Source: Phaeobacter piscinae
Lineage (GTDB): Bacteria > Pseudomonadota > Alphaproteobacteria > Rhodobacterales > Rhodobacteraceae
NCBI RefSeq assembly: GCF_002407245.1
Contig: NZ_CP010681.1
Coordinates: forward strand, 992,001 to 1,056,000
Direction: 5' to 3'
DNA length: 64,000 bases
Made by a program: the position numbers and the translations under genes. How positions within the stretch are numbered: the stretch's first letter is position 1; the number at the start of each line of letters is the position of its first letter. The notes under the pieces were generated by a model that worked only from the letters and a program-made list of their open reading frames with translations, made no database searches and was not told the origin of the DNA. Shown here one piece after another: positions 27,183-36,084 of this stretch.

Positions 27183-27314
27183 GTGGTGTTTTCTCTTTGT
27201 CTTTTCAGCGCCCCCGTTTTATCCGCTAACAGCAGGCGCGCAAGGCAAAGCGCCATCAAACAAGGTTGCGGGTTGCAACAAGCGGTGGCGAAAACGCGCC
27301 GAGAGGGGGCAGAT

Positions 27315-27980
27315 ATGCGTACGGTTATCTTCGATCTTGACGGTACTTTGGCGGATACATCTGGCGATTTGCTGGCCGCTGCCAACGCCTGTTTTCGTCA
27401 GATGGGGTTGGGGGATCTGCTTTCCTTGCCGCGGGATGCGGGCGTAGCCCTGCGTGGCGGAAAAAGCATGCTGACGACCGGACTGAAGCGGGTTGATCAC
27501 TATCACGAAGAAACCGTTGAAGAATATTACCCGCAGCTGTTGGAGCATTATCGCGATGCGATTGACCACCATACCGTGATGTATCCCGGTGCCATGGCCG
27601 CGGTCGAGCAATTGAAGGCGGACGGGTTTCGTGTGGGTATATGCACCAATAAGCCTGAGGCGCTGGCCGAGAAGCTGACCCGCAACCTGGGTGTACGGGA
27701 TGCGTTTCACTCGCTGGTGGGAGCCGATACCCTGCCTGTGCGCAAACCTGATCCCGCCCCCCTGCGCGAGGCCGTCCGCCGGGCTGGCGGTGACCCGGAG
27801 CGGAGCATCCTGATTGGCGACTCTGATACCGACCGCAAAACCTCTGCTGCCGCCGGTGTTGCCTCGGTACTGGTCACCTTTGGTCCGTCTGGCGGCGACC
27901 TCGAAGCGCTGCGGCCGGAGGCTTTGTTGCACAGGTTTGAGGATCTGCCCGCACTGGCAGCGCGGTTGCTGCCGATTTAA
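27315..27980 (+). CDS. HAD-superfamily hydrolase, phosphoglycolate phosphatase-like
   Basis: 221 residues. Motif I is DLDGTLADT (Asp7 nucleophile, Asp9 acid/base), motif II is ICTNKP, and motifs III/IV are KPDPAPLR and GDSDTDRKTA. A helical cap follows motif I, which places it in HAD subfamily IA with Gph-type phosphatases. Start ATG 27315 has GAGGGGG upstream; the longer open frame back to 27078 runs over the divergent glmU gene and is discounted. The substrate, phosphoglycolate or another sugar phosphate, is inferred from overall resemblance only. Confidence 0.87.
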   Translation: MRTVIFDLDGTLADTSGDLLAAANACFRQMGLGDLLSLPRDAGVALRGGKSMLTTGLKRVDHYHEETVEEYYPQLLEHYRDAIDHHTVMYPGAMAAVEQLKADGFRVGICTNKPEALAEKLTRNLGVRDAFHSLVGADTLPVRKPDPAPLREAVRRAGGDPERSILIGDSDTDRKTSAAAGVASVLVTFGPSGGDLEALRPEALLHRFEDLPALAARLLPI

Positions 27981-28043
27981 CGGTGCTTTGAGGCCGCAGG
28001 CCGGGGGCTTGACCTTATGTAGTCAGGCGCAGACAAACGCAGC

Positions 28044-29246
28044 ATGACAGAAATCTTTACCGGTAGCTTCACCCAGCAGGAACCCATCCCAGAAGAGGCC
28101 ATCGAGGCCGCTGTCGAGGTGATGCGCCACGGTCGCTTGCACCGCTATAACGTGTTGGGTGATGAGGCTGGCGAGGTGACCCTTCTGGAGGAGGAGTTTG
28201 CCGCCCAAATGGAGGCACCGTACGCGTTGGCGGTGGCTTCTGGCGGCTATGCTCTGGCGACCGCCTTACGTGCCGTCGGTGTAAAGCCTGGCGATCGAGT
28301 GTTGACCAATGCCTTCACCCTGGCGCCGGTGCCCGGGTCAATCGCGGCCGTGGGCGCAGTGCCGGTCTACGTTGGCGTTAACGAGACGCTGACACTGGAT
28401 CTGGAGGATCTGGAGCGGCAGCTTTCGGTCGACGGGCACCCGCGCGTTCTGATGCTATCGCATATGCGCGGGCATCTGTGTGATATGGACCGGTTGATGG
28501 CGATCTGCGACGCTTCGGATGTCGCGGTGATCGAGGATTGCGCCCACACCATGGGGGCGCGCTGGAACGGGGTTTTATCTGGGCGTCACGGAGTGGTCGG
28601 CTGCTATTCCTGCCAGACGTATAAACATGTGAACTCAGGCGAGGGTGGCTTGCTGGTGACCTCTGATCCAGAGATTGCGGCGCGCGCAATTATGCTCTCT
28701 GGGTCTTATATGCTTTATTCCCGCCATCGCGCTGCGCCCGGACCTGAGGTGTTTGAACGCATCAAATATGAGACGCCGAATATCTCGGGGCGGATGGACA
28801 ATGTTCGCGCCGCAATCCTGCGCCCGCAGCTGCGTGATCTTGAACAGCAGGTGCAGCGCTGGAACGCCCGTTACCGCCAGGTCGAGGAGGGCCTGCGCGA
28901 CACGCCGGGCCTGACGGTGGTCGAACGCCCCGAAAAAGAGGCTTATGTTGGCTCCTCCATTCAGTTCCTGCTGCTGGACTGGCGCGAGGAGGCCGTTCGG
29001 GAAGTCCTGCGGCGCTGTGCTGCGCGGGGGGTCGAGCTGAAATGGTTCGGCACGCCCGAACCCGTTGCCTTTACCTCGCGCTATGACAGCTGGCGCTATG
29101 CCGAGACCCCCCGCCTGCCGCAGAGCGACCGCATCCTGGCCGGGATCGTCGACATGCGGGTGCCGCTGACCTTCAGCCTGGCCGACTGCGCCCAGATCGC
29201 CCGCATCATCCGCGCCGAGGTCGGGGCGGTGTTTCAGGAGGGGTGA
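28044..29246 (+). CDS. DegT/DnrJ/EryC1/StrS family PLP-dependent aminotransferase
   Basis: 400 residues with the fold type I pattern. VIEDCAHTMGA holds Asp165 (pyridine nitrogen) and His168, and the Schiff-base lysine is Lys194 in SCQTYKHVNSGEGG. Such enzymes aminate keto-sugars for polysaccharide or antibiotic synthesis, but some act elsewhere, and no nucleotide-sugar genes are adjacent. From about codon 335 (near 29060) to the stop, third positions become almost all G or C, unlike the first two thirds, and the GC-rich HD/TetR pair begins eight bases after the stop. This suggests that the 3' end was exchanged by recombination. Confidence 0.87.
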   Translation: MTEIFTGSFTQQEPIPEEAIEAAVEVMRHGRLHRYNVLGDEAGEVTLLEEEFAAQMEAPYALAVASGGYALATALRAVGVKPGDRVLTNAFTLAPVPGSIAAVGAVPVYVGVNETLTLDLEDLERQLSVDGHPRVLMLSHMRGHLCDMDRLMAICDASDVAVIEDCAHTMGARWNGVLSGRHGVVGCYSCQTYKHVNSGEGGLLVTSDPEIAARAIMLSGSYMLYSRHRAAPGPEVFERIKYETPNISGRMDNVRAAILRPQLRDLEQQVQRWNARYRQVEEGLRDTPGLTVVERPEKEAYVGSSIQFLLLDWREEAVREVLRRCAARGVELKWFGTPEPVAFTSRYDSWRYAETPRLPQSDRILAGIVDMRVPLTFSLADCAQIARIIRAEVGAVFQEG

Positions 29247-29253
29247 GGCCGGG

Positions 29254-30018
29254 TCAGGCCCGGGGGCGGTCCAGCGGGTTGGCCAGCGCCAGATCCTTGA
29301 AGCCCAGCTTGCTTAAGATGCCGGCCCGCGTGTGCGGGTGATGCCCTGCGCTGACCGAAGCCGTGATCTCCTCGGCAAAGCCGTCGCGGGGAAAGCGCTT
29401 CAGCACGCTGCCCGCGTTGCGCCGGTGCAGCCGGTGCAGGTTGCGCCCCGTCACATCCAGATGCGCGCCAAGCGCCAGCAGCCGCGCTTCGGCGCCGTGG
29501 CGGGAGGCAGGAACCTCAAGGTTGAGATGCAGCGAGATCGCCTCGAACACGCTCCGGCGGCGGGCACTGTCCCATTGCTGCTGTTGCAGGAACAAGCCGG
29601 CGAGCCGGGCGCCGTTCACCGCAAAGCAGCAGCTCCGGGCCTTGGGCATTTCGCCGGCGGACAGGCCCAGGTCGTGCAGCAGGGCGGAGACATACAGCAG
29701 CTCGGGGTCCGGGCGCAGGCCTTCGCTATGAGCCAGGAACATGCCCCAGTAATAGGTCCGGTGGCTGTGCAGGTCGAGAGCGTGGGACAGGCTGGCGGCC
29801 ACGTGCTCCTCGGCGGCGCGACAGGTGGCGCTGTCGGGCACGGGGATGTCTGCCACGTCCAGCGGCAATGCGGCGGGGCCTTTTGCCAGCCCCAGCCGGC
29901 GGGCAAGCTCGCCCAGCTGCATCCCGGCCAGCTGCCGCATCAGCGCCACACGGTCGCGTCGGCGCAGAATGCCGCCGGTGGCCTGTGACCAAGCCTGGTC
30001 ACCCAAATATTTCGTCAT
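29254..30018 (-). CDS. HD-domain hydrolase, cyanamide hydratase-like
   Basis: 254 residues. The metal-binding HD motif is in LLYVSALLHDLGLSAGE, and upstream HSHRTYYWG supplies the first histidine. The spacing and the H-x-H/R-x-YYxG pattern resemble the small HD family that includes cyanamide hydratase, but assignment to a substrate is not safe. It is rich in Arg, Ala and His, and very GC-rich compared with genes outside 29.0-30.6 kb. Start ATG 30018 overlaps the TetR stop (ATGA), so it is the evident target or partner of that regulator. Confidence 0.75.
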   Translation of the reverse strand: MTKYLGDQAWSQATGGILRRRDRVALMRQLAGMQLGELARRLGLAKGPAALPLDVADIPVPDSATCRAAEEHVAASLSHALDLHSHRTYYWGMFLAHSEGLRPDPELLYVSALLHDLGLSAGEMPKARSCCFAVNGARLAGLFLQQQQWDSARRRSVFEAISLHLNLEVPASRHGAEARLLALGAHLDVTGRNLHRLHRRNAGSVLKRFPRDGFAEEITASVSAGHHPHTRAGILSKLGFKDLALANPLDRPRA

Positions 30019-30611
30019 AAAAATCCTGCCTTTTCCTGTTCCTGGCGTTTGTCCGAAAAAATCCTGCGGATAATATCTGCGTCGTTCATGACATGGCCCA
30101 CCGCAAATGCGCCCTGCATGGTGGCAAACAGGCCCGCGGCCGCGGTATCCGCCTGCGCGGCGCCAAGGCCAAGCGCGCGGTACTGCGCGGCCAGCCAGCC
30201 CAGGGTATGCGCCATGACCAGCTTGCGGTGTTCCTGCGCGGCCTCCGGGCGGGCCGGATCGGCGGCCATGTCCCCGGCCAGCGCCAGCACCGGGCAGCCA
30301 AGCGCCGCGCGGTCGGCGGCCAGCTTTTCGGCGCCCTCCCAAAAGAGGCGCAGGCGCTTACGCGGATCCGGGGTGGCGGTCTCGATCTGCTGAAGCTGGC
30401 CGCTGAAATGCCGGTGATGCTGCTGCATCACCGCGTCGGCGAGGTCGGCCTTGGTGCGGAAATGGTAGAACACTCCGCCCGGCGGCACGCCTGCGGCCTT
30501 GGCGACGTCGGTGAGGCTGGTGCCGTCATATCCTCTGGACCGGAACAGTTCGGCGCCCGCCTGCACCAGCCTTGTCTGCTTTTCGCTCGCGCGTTTCTGG
30601 CGTTTCTGCAT
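30015..30611 (-). CDS. TetR family transcriptional regulator
   Basis: 198 residues. The N-terminal helix-turn-helix (about 10-55) is canonical: LVQAGAELFRSRGYDGTSL, then DVAKAAGVPPGGVFYHF. The C-terminal ligand domain has LGCPVLALAGDMA, common in the TetR_C subgroup of transcriptional repressors that sense small organic molecules. It is the first gene of a two-gene leftward operon with the HD-domain hydrolase (4-base overlap). A 7-bp inverted repeat lies 40-58 bases before its start and is a good candidate for its own operator. It belongs to the GC-rich block. Confidence 0.92.
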   Translation of the reverse strand: MQKRQKRASEKQTRLVQAGAELFRSRGYDGTSLTDVAKAAGVPPGGVFYHFRTKADLADAVMQQHHRHFSGQLQQIETATPDPRKRLRLFWEGAEKLAADRAALGCPVLALAGDMAADPARPEAAQEHRKLVMAHTLGWLAAQYRALGLGAAQADTAAAGLFATMQGAFAVGHVMNDADIIRRIFSDKRQEQEKAGFL

Positions 30612-30650
30612 GAGTCGTCCTTTCCAGCCCTTTGGGTAGAGCGTAAAAAT

Positions 30651-30669
30651 GAGTGAGTCAACTCACTAA
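30651..30669. promoter_or_regulatory. Candidate TetR operator
   Basis: AGTGAGT (30652-30658) and ACTCACT (30661-30667) form a perfect inverted repeat with a 2-base centre. It lies between the TetR gene and the divergent isovaleryl-CoA dehydrogenase gene. Size and spacing match many TetR half-site pairs. It lies about 25 bases upstream of the -35 of the divergent promoter, so it more probably serves the TetR-HD genes. Confidence 0.65.
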
Positions 30670-30692
30670 CAAAAGTGGCCTCGCCATGGCGC

Positions 30693-30734
30693 TTGACGCG
30701 AGAGTTTGGATCAGCATAAATGAACACATGTTCA
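30693..30734 (+). promoter_or_regulatory. Promoter of the leucine-degradation genes with an operator at the start point
   Basis: TTGACG (30693-30698), a 17-base spacer and ATAAAT (30716-30721) make a near-consensus sigma-70 promoter. Overlapping the -10 end and the expected start point is TGAACA-CA-TGTTCA (30721-30734), a perfect inverted repeat with a 2-base centre. A repressor bound there would block initiation. The regulator is not encoded next to it, unless it is the TetR gene, whose own dyad has a different sequence. Confidence 0.7.
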
Positions 30735-30767
30735 AATAATCCGCGACGACTCGGGAGGACCGGCAAG

Positions 30768-31928
30768 ATGTTCAATGCAAGCATGAGTTTTGATCTGGGC
30801 GAAGATGTTAACGCCCTGCGCGACATGGTGCACCGCTGGGCGCAGGAGCGCGTCCGCCCGATGGCGCAGGAGATTGACCAGAAGAACGAATTTCCGTCGG
30901 AACTCTGGCAGGAGATGGGGGAGCTGGGTCTTCTCGGCATCACCGTGCCTGAGGAGTTCGGCGGCGCTGGCATGTCCTACCTGGCCCATACTGTTGCGGT
31001 TGAGGAGATTGCGCGGGCCAGTGCTTCGGTCTCGCTTTCCTATGGCGCGCATTCGAATCTCTGCGTCAATCAGATCAAGCTGAACGGCAATGCCGAGCAG
31101 AAAGCCAAATACCTGCCGCGCCTGGTGTCTGGTGAGCATGTTGGCGCGCTGGCAATGTCCGAGGCGGGCGCCGGCTCGGACGTCGTCTCGATGTCCTTGC
31201 GCGCGGAAAAGCGCAATGACCACTACCGCCTCAATGGCAATAAATACTGGATCACCAACGGTCCTGACGCTGACACGCTGGTGGTCTATGCCAAGACAGA
31301 TCCGGATGCGGGGTCAAAAGGGATTACGGCCTTTCTGATCGAGAAAGAGATGAAAGGCTTCTCCACCTCGCAGCATTTCGACAAGCTGGGGATGCGTGGC
31401 TCCAACACTGCCGAGCTGGTGTTTGAAGACGTGAAAGTCCCCTTTGACAACGTGCTGGGCGAAGAGGGCAAGGGTGTGCGCGTTCTGATGTCTGGACTCG
31501 ACTATGAGCGCGTGGTGCTGGCCGGGATCGGCACCGGCATCATGGCGGCCTGCATGGATGAGATGATGCCCTACATGAAAGAGCGTAAGCAGTTCGGCCA
31601 GCCCATCGGGAACTTCCAACTGATGCAGGGCAAAATCGCGGATATGTACACTGCGATGAACACGGCCCGTTCCTATGTTTATGAGGTTGCGAAGGCCTGC
31701 GACAAGGGCACCGTAACCCGTCAGGATGCGGCGGCCTGCTGCCTTTATGCGTCCGAGGTCGCGATGACCCAGGCGCATCAGGCGGTGCAGGCCTTTGGTG
31801 GTGCGGGCTATCTCTCTGACAACCCGGTTGGCCGGATTTTCCGCGATGCCAAGCTGATGGAGATCGGTGCGGGCACGTCGGAAATTCGCCGGATGCTGAT
31901 TGGCCGCGAATTGATGGGCCAGATGTAA
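30768..31928 (+). CDS. liuA: Isovaleryl-CoA dehydrogenase
   Basis: 386 residues of the acyl-CoA dehydrogenase family, converting isovaleryl-CoA to 3-methylcrotonyl-CoA with FAD. The usual motifs are present: [34 protein letters not shown] and the C-terminal [17 protein letters not shown]. The catalytic Glu is in GLDYERV near residue 246, the position used by isovaleryl-CoA dehydrogenases rather than the C-terminal position of short/medium-chain enzymes. Start ATG 30768 has GGGAGG ten bases upstream. It opens the leucine/isovalerate cluster that continues, after an ompW gene on the other strand, with the synthetase and carboxylase genes. Confidence 0.93.
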   Translation: MFNASMSFDLGEDVNALRDMVHRWAQERVRPMAQEIDQKNEFPSELWQEMGELGLLGITVPEEFGGAGMSYLAHTVAVEEIARASASVSLSYGAHSNLCVNQIKLNGNAEQKAKYLPRLVSGEHVGALAMSEAGAGSDVVSMSLRAEKRNDHYRLNGNKYWITNGPDADTLVVYAKTDPDAGSKGITAFLIEKEMKGFSTSQHFDKLGMRGSNTAELVFEDVKVPFDNVLGEEGKGVRVLMSGLDYERVVLAGIGTGIMAACMDEMMPYMKERKQFGQPIGNFQLMQGKIADMYTAMNTARSYVYEVAKACDKGTVTRQDAAACCLYASEVAMTQAHQAVQAFGGAGYLSDNPVGRIFRDAKLMEIGAGTSEIRRMLIGRELMGQM

Positions 31929-31998
31929 CCACGCTTGGGCCTTAGGGCGGTCGGTCGGTCAGCCCGGGCTTATGCTGCGCGGTTTCTTATTCGCAAAA

Positions 31999-32029
31999 CG
32001 AGAAAGCGGCGCGCCATTCGGCACGCCGC
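31999..32029 (-). terminator. Terminator of ompW
   Basis: GCGGCG (32006-32011) pairs with CGCCGC (32024-32029). Read leftward the stem is followed by a T-rich stretch (TTTCTCGTTTT). Rightward there is no U-tract, so it serves ompW rather than the dehydrogenase gene. Confidence 0.6.
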
Positions 32030-32073
32030 CCCTCCCTGAAGCACTCGTCTCAGTTTGCTACTCGTCAAAAGGA

Positions 32074-32676
32074 TCAAAAGCGGTGAACGTAGCCAAAGCC
32101 CACTGTGACCGGATCGATTTCGGCGGTGCCGATTTTGGCGCCATTGAGGGTCACATCGGTTTCGATGTCCATGTAGCGGACGTTCACCCGCAGTGCGCCG
32201 CGGTCAGAGATCTGCCAGTCCGCACCAAGGTTCAGCGCCAGCCCAACACTGTCATCAAGCGAGATCACGCCCGCGGGGGAGCTTTCCTCAAAGAAGGTGG
32301 TGTAGTTGATGCCGATGCCGACAAAGGGTTTGAACTGGGTTTGTGTCGGAAAGTGATAGTTGACCGACAGGGTCGGCGGCAGATGCTTGGTGGTCGCGGT
32401 GTAGGCGCCGTTCAAGGAGATATCATGTTCGAACGGGCTGGCGGCCAGAAGTTCGATACCGATGTTGTCGCGGATGAAATACTCCGCAGTGAAGGTGAGT
32501 GCGGTATCGTCGTCAATCGTCGCAGCCGCGCCCGCAACGGTGCCGTTGTCGGACTTTGGATTGACGTTGGCGATACCGACGCCAAGGGTCCAATCCCCCT
32601 GGGACTGGGCAAGGGCGGGGCCGGCCAGAGCTGCCAGTGCAGCGCTAAGAGCCAGGGCGGAAACCATACGGGTCAT
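32074..32676 (-). CDS. ompW: OmpW family outer-membrane protein
   Basis: 200 residues with a signal peptide (cleavage after ALA at about residue 23) and an eight-stranded small beta-barrel pattern. LGVGIANVNPKSDNGTV, EYFIRDNIGIELLAASPF, the segment HLPPTLSVNYHF and the terminal FGYVHRF (C-terminal aromatic) are typical of OmpW. Such barrels carry small hydrophobic molecules across the outer membrane. The start MTRMVSALAL is chosen because it gives a proper signal peptide. An FNR-type site lies about 80 bases upstream. Its place inside the leucine-degradation cluster, on the opposite strand, is unusual. Confidence 0.92.
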   Translation of the reverse strand: MTRMVSALALSAALAALAGPALAQSQGDWTLGVGIANVNPKSDNGTVAGAAATIDDDTALTFTAEYFIRDNIGIELLAASPFEHDISLNGAYTATTKHLPPTLSVNYHFPTQTQFKPFVGIGINYTTFFEESSPAGVISLDDSVGLALNLGADWQISDRGALRVNVRYMDIETDVTLNGAKIGTAEIDPVTVGFGYVHRF

Positions 32677-32752
32677 TGGGATTATCCCTCTTCTATCGTG
32701 ATCGGGTCGTTTGTTTGCAAAGAACGTATGCGCCTCAGGCAGCGACAGAACA

Positions 32753-32766
32753 CTGATCTGGATCAA
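32753..32766 (-). promoter_or_regulatory. FNR/FnrL box upstream of ompW
   Basis: Read leftward the site is TTGAT-CCAG-ATCAG, matching the FNR consensus TTGAT-N4-ATCAA at nine of ten fixed positions. Its centre is 83 bases before the ompW start codon, and a weak -10-like CATACG lies at the distance expected for a class II site. FNR control of ompW is established in E. coli. The divergent acyl-CoA synthetase gene starts 75 bases away on the other side. Confidence 0.75.
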
Positions 32767-32840
32767 GAAGCGGCGCGCTTTCCCTTTGGGAATGCAGGGA
32801 AAAACTGCATATCAGTTATGCGTTCTTCGAAGGGCTTGGG

Positions 32841-34394
32841 ATGAGCGGCATGTCTGGACATACTTCGTACCCGGGATTGCGCGCCGACGGTGGCTGGCAG
32901 TTTCCCGCCTGTCTGAACATGGCGGCGCAGGCGCTGGATCATCCGGACGAGCAGGTCGCCCTCATCGATCTGACCACCGGGGCGCGGCGCGATGTCCGCT
33001 ACGGTGAGTTGCGGCAAATGGTCGATGTGATGGCGCGCGATCTGATGCGGCGAGTGCAGCCCGGCAACCGTGTCGGTGTGTTGCTCAGCCAATCTGTCGA
33101 TTGCGCCGTGGCACATCTCGCGATCTGGAAAATCGGCGCCATTTCCGTGCCACTGTTCAAGCTGTTCCAGCACGATGCGCTGGCCTCGCGTATTGGCGAT
33201 GCGGGGCTTGAGCTGGTGCTGACGGATGGCGCAGGCGCGGCGCAGCTGGGCGTGCTGGCGCAGCCGCTGCTGGTGACAGATATCCTATCGGCAAGCGCAG
33301 ATCACAGCGGGCATCTCCTGCCTTATGCGGAAACCACGCCAGAGACCCCGGCCGTGCTCATCTACACGTCCGGCACCACTGGCAGCGCCAAGGGCGCGCT
33401 GCATGGTCACCGGGTGCTCTCTGGTCATTTGCCGGGCGTGGCCATCAGTCATGATCATCTGGGACAGCCGGGTGACTGCCTTTGGACCCCTGCGGATTGG
33501 GCATGGATCGGCGGCCTCTTCGATGTGCTGATGCCGGGTCTGGCGCTGGGCGTGCCGGTTGTCGCCGCCCGGCTGGACAAATTTACGCCGGAGGCCTGCG
33601 CCGAGATCATTCGTCAGGGCGATGTGCGCAATGTGTTTTTCCCGCCCACTGCGTTGCGCCTGCTGAAGGCGGCGGGGCAGGGGCTCGACGGTCTGCGCTC
33701 CGTCGCCAGCGGCGGAGAGCCCCTGGGCGCAGAGATGCTCGCCTGGGGCCAACGTCACCTGGGCGTGACCATCAATGAATTCTACGGCCAGACCGAATGC
33801 AACATGACGGTGACCTCCTGCGCCGCAGATTTCCCCGTGCGGCCGGGCTGTATCGGCAAGCCGGTTCCGGGATGTGTGGTTGAGGTTATAGACACCGACG
33901 GCACCCCCACCAAAGATGAGGGCGACGTCGCCGTACGCCGGGGGGCTGCGTCGATGATGCTGGAATACTGGAAGCGCCCCGACGCGACGGCGGAGAAATT
34001 TCGCGACGACTGGCTGGTCACCGGAGATCGCGGCATCTGGGAGGGGGACTATCTGCGCTTTGTCGGGCGTGAGGATGACGTTATTACCTCCGCTGGCTAC
34101 CGCATCGGCCCGGCGGAGATTGAGGATTGCCTGATGACGCATCCGGCGGTGGCGACTGTTGGGGTCGTCGGCAAACCCGACGCGCTGCGCACCGAGATCG
34201 TGAAAGCCTATGTGGTGCTGAAACCGGGCCATTCTCCGGCGGAGAAAGATCTGCAAGACTACGTCAAATCTCGTCTGGCAAAGTATTCTTACCCTCGAGA
34301 AGTGGAGTTCTTGGACGCCCTCCCGATGACCGTGACCGGCAAGGTCATCCGTAAGGAATTGAAGGCGCGGGCGGCGGGGGAGGATTCCGCATGA
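32841..34394 (+). CDS. Acyl-CoA synthetase (AMP-binding, ANL family)
   Basis: 517 residues. The ATP motif is IYTSGTTGSAKGALHGH (about residues 174-190). The adenylate loop is NEFYGQTECN, followed by TGDRGIWEGDYLRFVGREDD and the C-terminal lysine of TVTGKVIRKEL, all intact. The A8 hinge and SAGYRIGPAEIED are normal for medium-chain/acetyl-type synthetases. In this setting it probably activates a branched short-chain acid (isovalerate) or acetoacetate, which is inferred from the neighbours. ATG 32841 is used; ATG 32850 is an alternative with no better ribosome site. The carboxylase genes follow after 76 bases. Confidence 0.88.
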   Translation: MSGMSGHTSYPGLRADGGWQFPACLNMAAQALDHPDEQVALIDLTTGARRDVRYGELRQMVDVMARDLMRRVQPGNRVGVLLSQSVDCAVAHLAIWKIGAISVPLFKLFQHDALASRIGDAGLELVLTDGAGAAQLGVLAQPLLVTDILSASADHSGHLLPYAETTPETPAVLIYTSGTTGSAKGALHGHRVLSGHLPGVAISHDHLGQPGDCLWTPADWAWIGGLFDVLMPGLALGVPVVAARLDKFTPEACAEIIRQGDVRNVFFPPTALRLLKAAGQGLDGLRSVASGGEPLGAEMLAWGQRHLGVTINEFYGQTECNMTVTSCAADFPVRPGCIGKPVPGCVVEVIDTDGTPTKDEGDVAVRRGAASMMLEYWKRPDATAEKFRDDWLVTGDRGIWEGDYLRFVGREDDVITSAGYRIGPAEIEDCLMTHPAVATVGVVGKPDALRTEIVKAYVVLKPGHSPAEKDLQDYVKSRLAKYSYPREVEFLDALPMTVTGKVIRKELKARAAGEDSA

Positions 34395-34470
34395 TCCGGG
34401 CCAATGCACGGCCGGCGCAGGCCTCAATTTATGAAATGACAGATCTCAACCCTACAACGGGAGAGTGGAC

Positions 34471-36075
34471 ATGAAACTCACATCCAAGGCGATGCCTTCC
34501 TCCGAAGGCTTCAAACAGAACCGCGCGGCGCATCTGGATGCGCTGGCGCAGATCAGCGAGGCGGCAGAGGCCGCGCGCATGGGCGGCGGCGAGAAATCTC
34601 GCGCCCGGCACGAAAGCCGGGGCAAGATGCTACCGCGCCGCCGGGTGGCAAACCTGTTGGATCCCGGCTCTCCGTTTCTGGAGATCGGCGCGACTGCGGC
34701 CCACGCGATGTATGACGGTGCAGCCCCGGCGGCAGGCGTGATCGCGGGTATCGGGCGGGTGCACGGCCAAGAGGTCATGGTAGTCTGCAACGACGCCACC
34801 GTGAAAGGTGGTACCTACTACCCGATGACGGTGAAGAAACACCTGCGCGCACAGGAGATTGCCGAGGAGAACCATCTTCCCTGCATCTATCTGGTCGACT
34901 CAGGCGGTGCCAACCTGCCCAACCAGGATGAGGTCTTTCCCGACCGGGATCATTTCGGGCGCATCTTCTACAATCAGGCCCGGATGTCGGCGAAAGGCAT
35001 CCCGCAGATCGCGGTTGTCATGGGTTCCTGCACCGCAGGCGGCGCCTATGTGCCCGCCATGTCCGATGTGACGATCATCGTGAAGGAGCAGGGCACCATC
35101 TTCCTCGCAGGTCCCCCGCTGGTGAAGGCCGCCACCGGCGAGGTTGTCAGCGCCGAGGAGCTGGGCGGCGGTGATGTGCACACGCGCCTGTCCGGCGTGG
35201 CCGATTACCTCGCCGAGGATGACGCCCATGCCCTGGCACTGGCGCGGCGCGCGGTGCAGTCGCTGAACATCACCAAGCCGCTGACGGTGAACTGGGCCAG
35301 TCCCGAAGAGCCTGCCTATGACCCCGAGGAAATCCTTGGCGTGGTGCCGGGTGATCTGCGCACGCCCTATGACATCCGCGAGGTGATAGCGCGGCTGGTC
35401 GACGGATCCCGCTTTGACGAGTTCAAGCCGCGCTTTGGCGAGACGCTGGTGACCGGCTTTGCGCACCTCAAGGGCTGCCCGATCGGAATCATCGCCAACA
35501 ACGGCGTGCTATTCTCCGAAGCTGCCCAGAAAGGCGCGCATTTCGTCGAACTGTGCAGCCAGCGCAAGATCCCGCTGGTGTTCCTGCAGAACATCACCGG
35601 CTTCATGGTCGGGCGCAAATACGAAAACGAAGGCATCGCCCGTCACGGCGCCAAGATGGTGACGGCGGTGGCGACGACCAATGTGCCGAAAGTGACCATG
35701 CTGGTCGGCGGCTCTTTTGGGGCGGGCAACTACGGCATGTCGGGCCGCGCCTATTCCCCGCGCTTCCTCTGGACCTGGCCGAATTCCCGCATTTCGGTGA
35801 TGGGCGGTGAGCAGGCGGCGGGCGTGCTGGCGACGGTGAAACGCGATGCCATCGAACGTAAGGGCGGCAGCTGGAGCACGGAGGAGGAAGCCTCCTTCAA
35901 GCAGCCAACCATCGATATGTTCGAGGAGCAGAGCCACCCGCTTTATGCCTCTGCGCGGCTTTGGGATGATGGCATCATTGACCCGCGCAAATCCCGCGAC
36001 GTGCTGGCGCTGTCGCTCAGCGCTGCCCTGAATGCCCCGATTGAAGACACGCGCTTCGGCGTCTTCCGGATGTGA
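34471..36075 (+). CDS. liuB: Methylcrotonyl-CoA carboxylase, carboxyltransferase (beta) subunit
   Basis: 534 residues with the two crotonase-like carboxyltransferase halves. The first has [20 protein letters not shown] and [15 protein letters not shown]; the second has [15 protein letters not shown] and [15 protein letters not shown]. These are the methylcrotonyl-CoA carboxylase forms of the acyl-CoA and carboxybiotin sites. It transfers CO2 from carboxybiotin to 3-methylcrotonyl-CoA in leucine breakdown. ATG 34471 is preceded by GGGAGAG. The alpha subunit gene starts nine bases after its stop. Confidence 0.95.
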   Translation: MKLTSKAMPSSEGFKQNRAAHLDALAQISEAAEAARMGGGEKSRARHESRGKMLPRRRVANLLDPGSPFLEIGATAAHAMYDGAAPAAGVIAGIGRVHGQEVMVVCNDATVKGGTYYPMTVKKHLRAQEIAEENHLPCIYLVDSGGANLPNQDEVFPDRDHFGRIFYNQARMSAKGIPQIAVVMGSCTAGGAYVPAMSDVTIIVKEQGTIFLAGPPLVKAATGEVVSAEELGGGDVHTRLSGVADYLAEDDAHALALARRAVQSLNITKPLTVNWASPEEPAYDPEEILGVVPGDLRTPYDIREVIARLVDGSRFDEFKPRFGETLVTGFAHLKGCPIGIIANNGVLFSEAAQKGAHFVELCSQRKIPLVFLQNITGFMVGRKYENEGIARHGAKMVTAVATTNVPKVTMLVGGSFGAGNYGMSGRAYSPRFLWTWPNSRISVMGGEQAAGVLATVKRDAIERKGGSWSTEEEASFKQPTIDMFEEQSHPLYASARLWDDGIIDPRKSRDVLALSLSAALNAPIEDTRFGVFRM

Positions 36076-36084
36076 GGATCCCCC

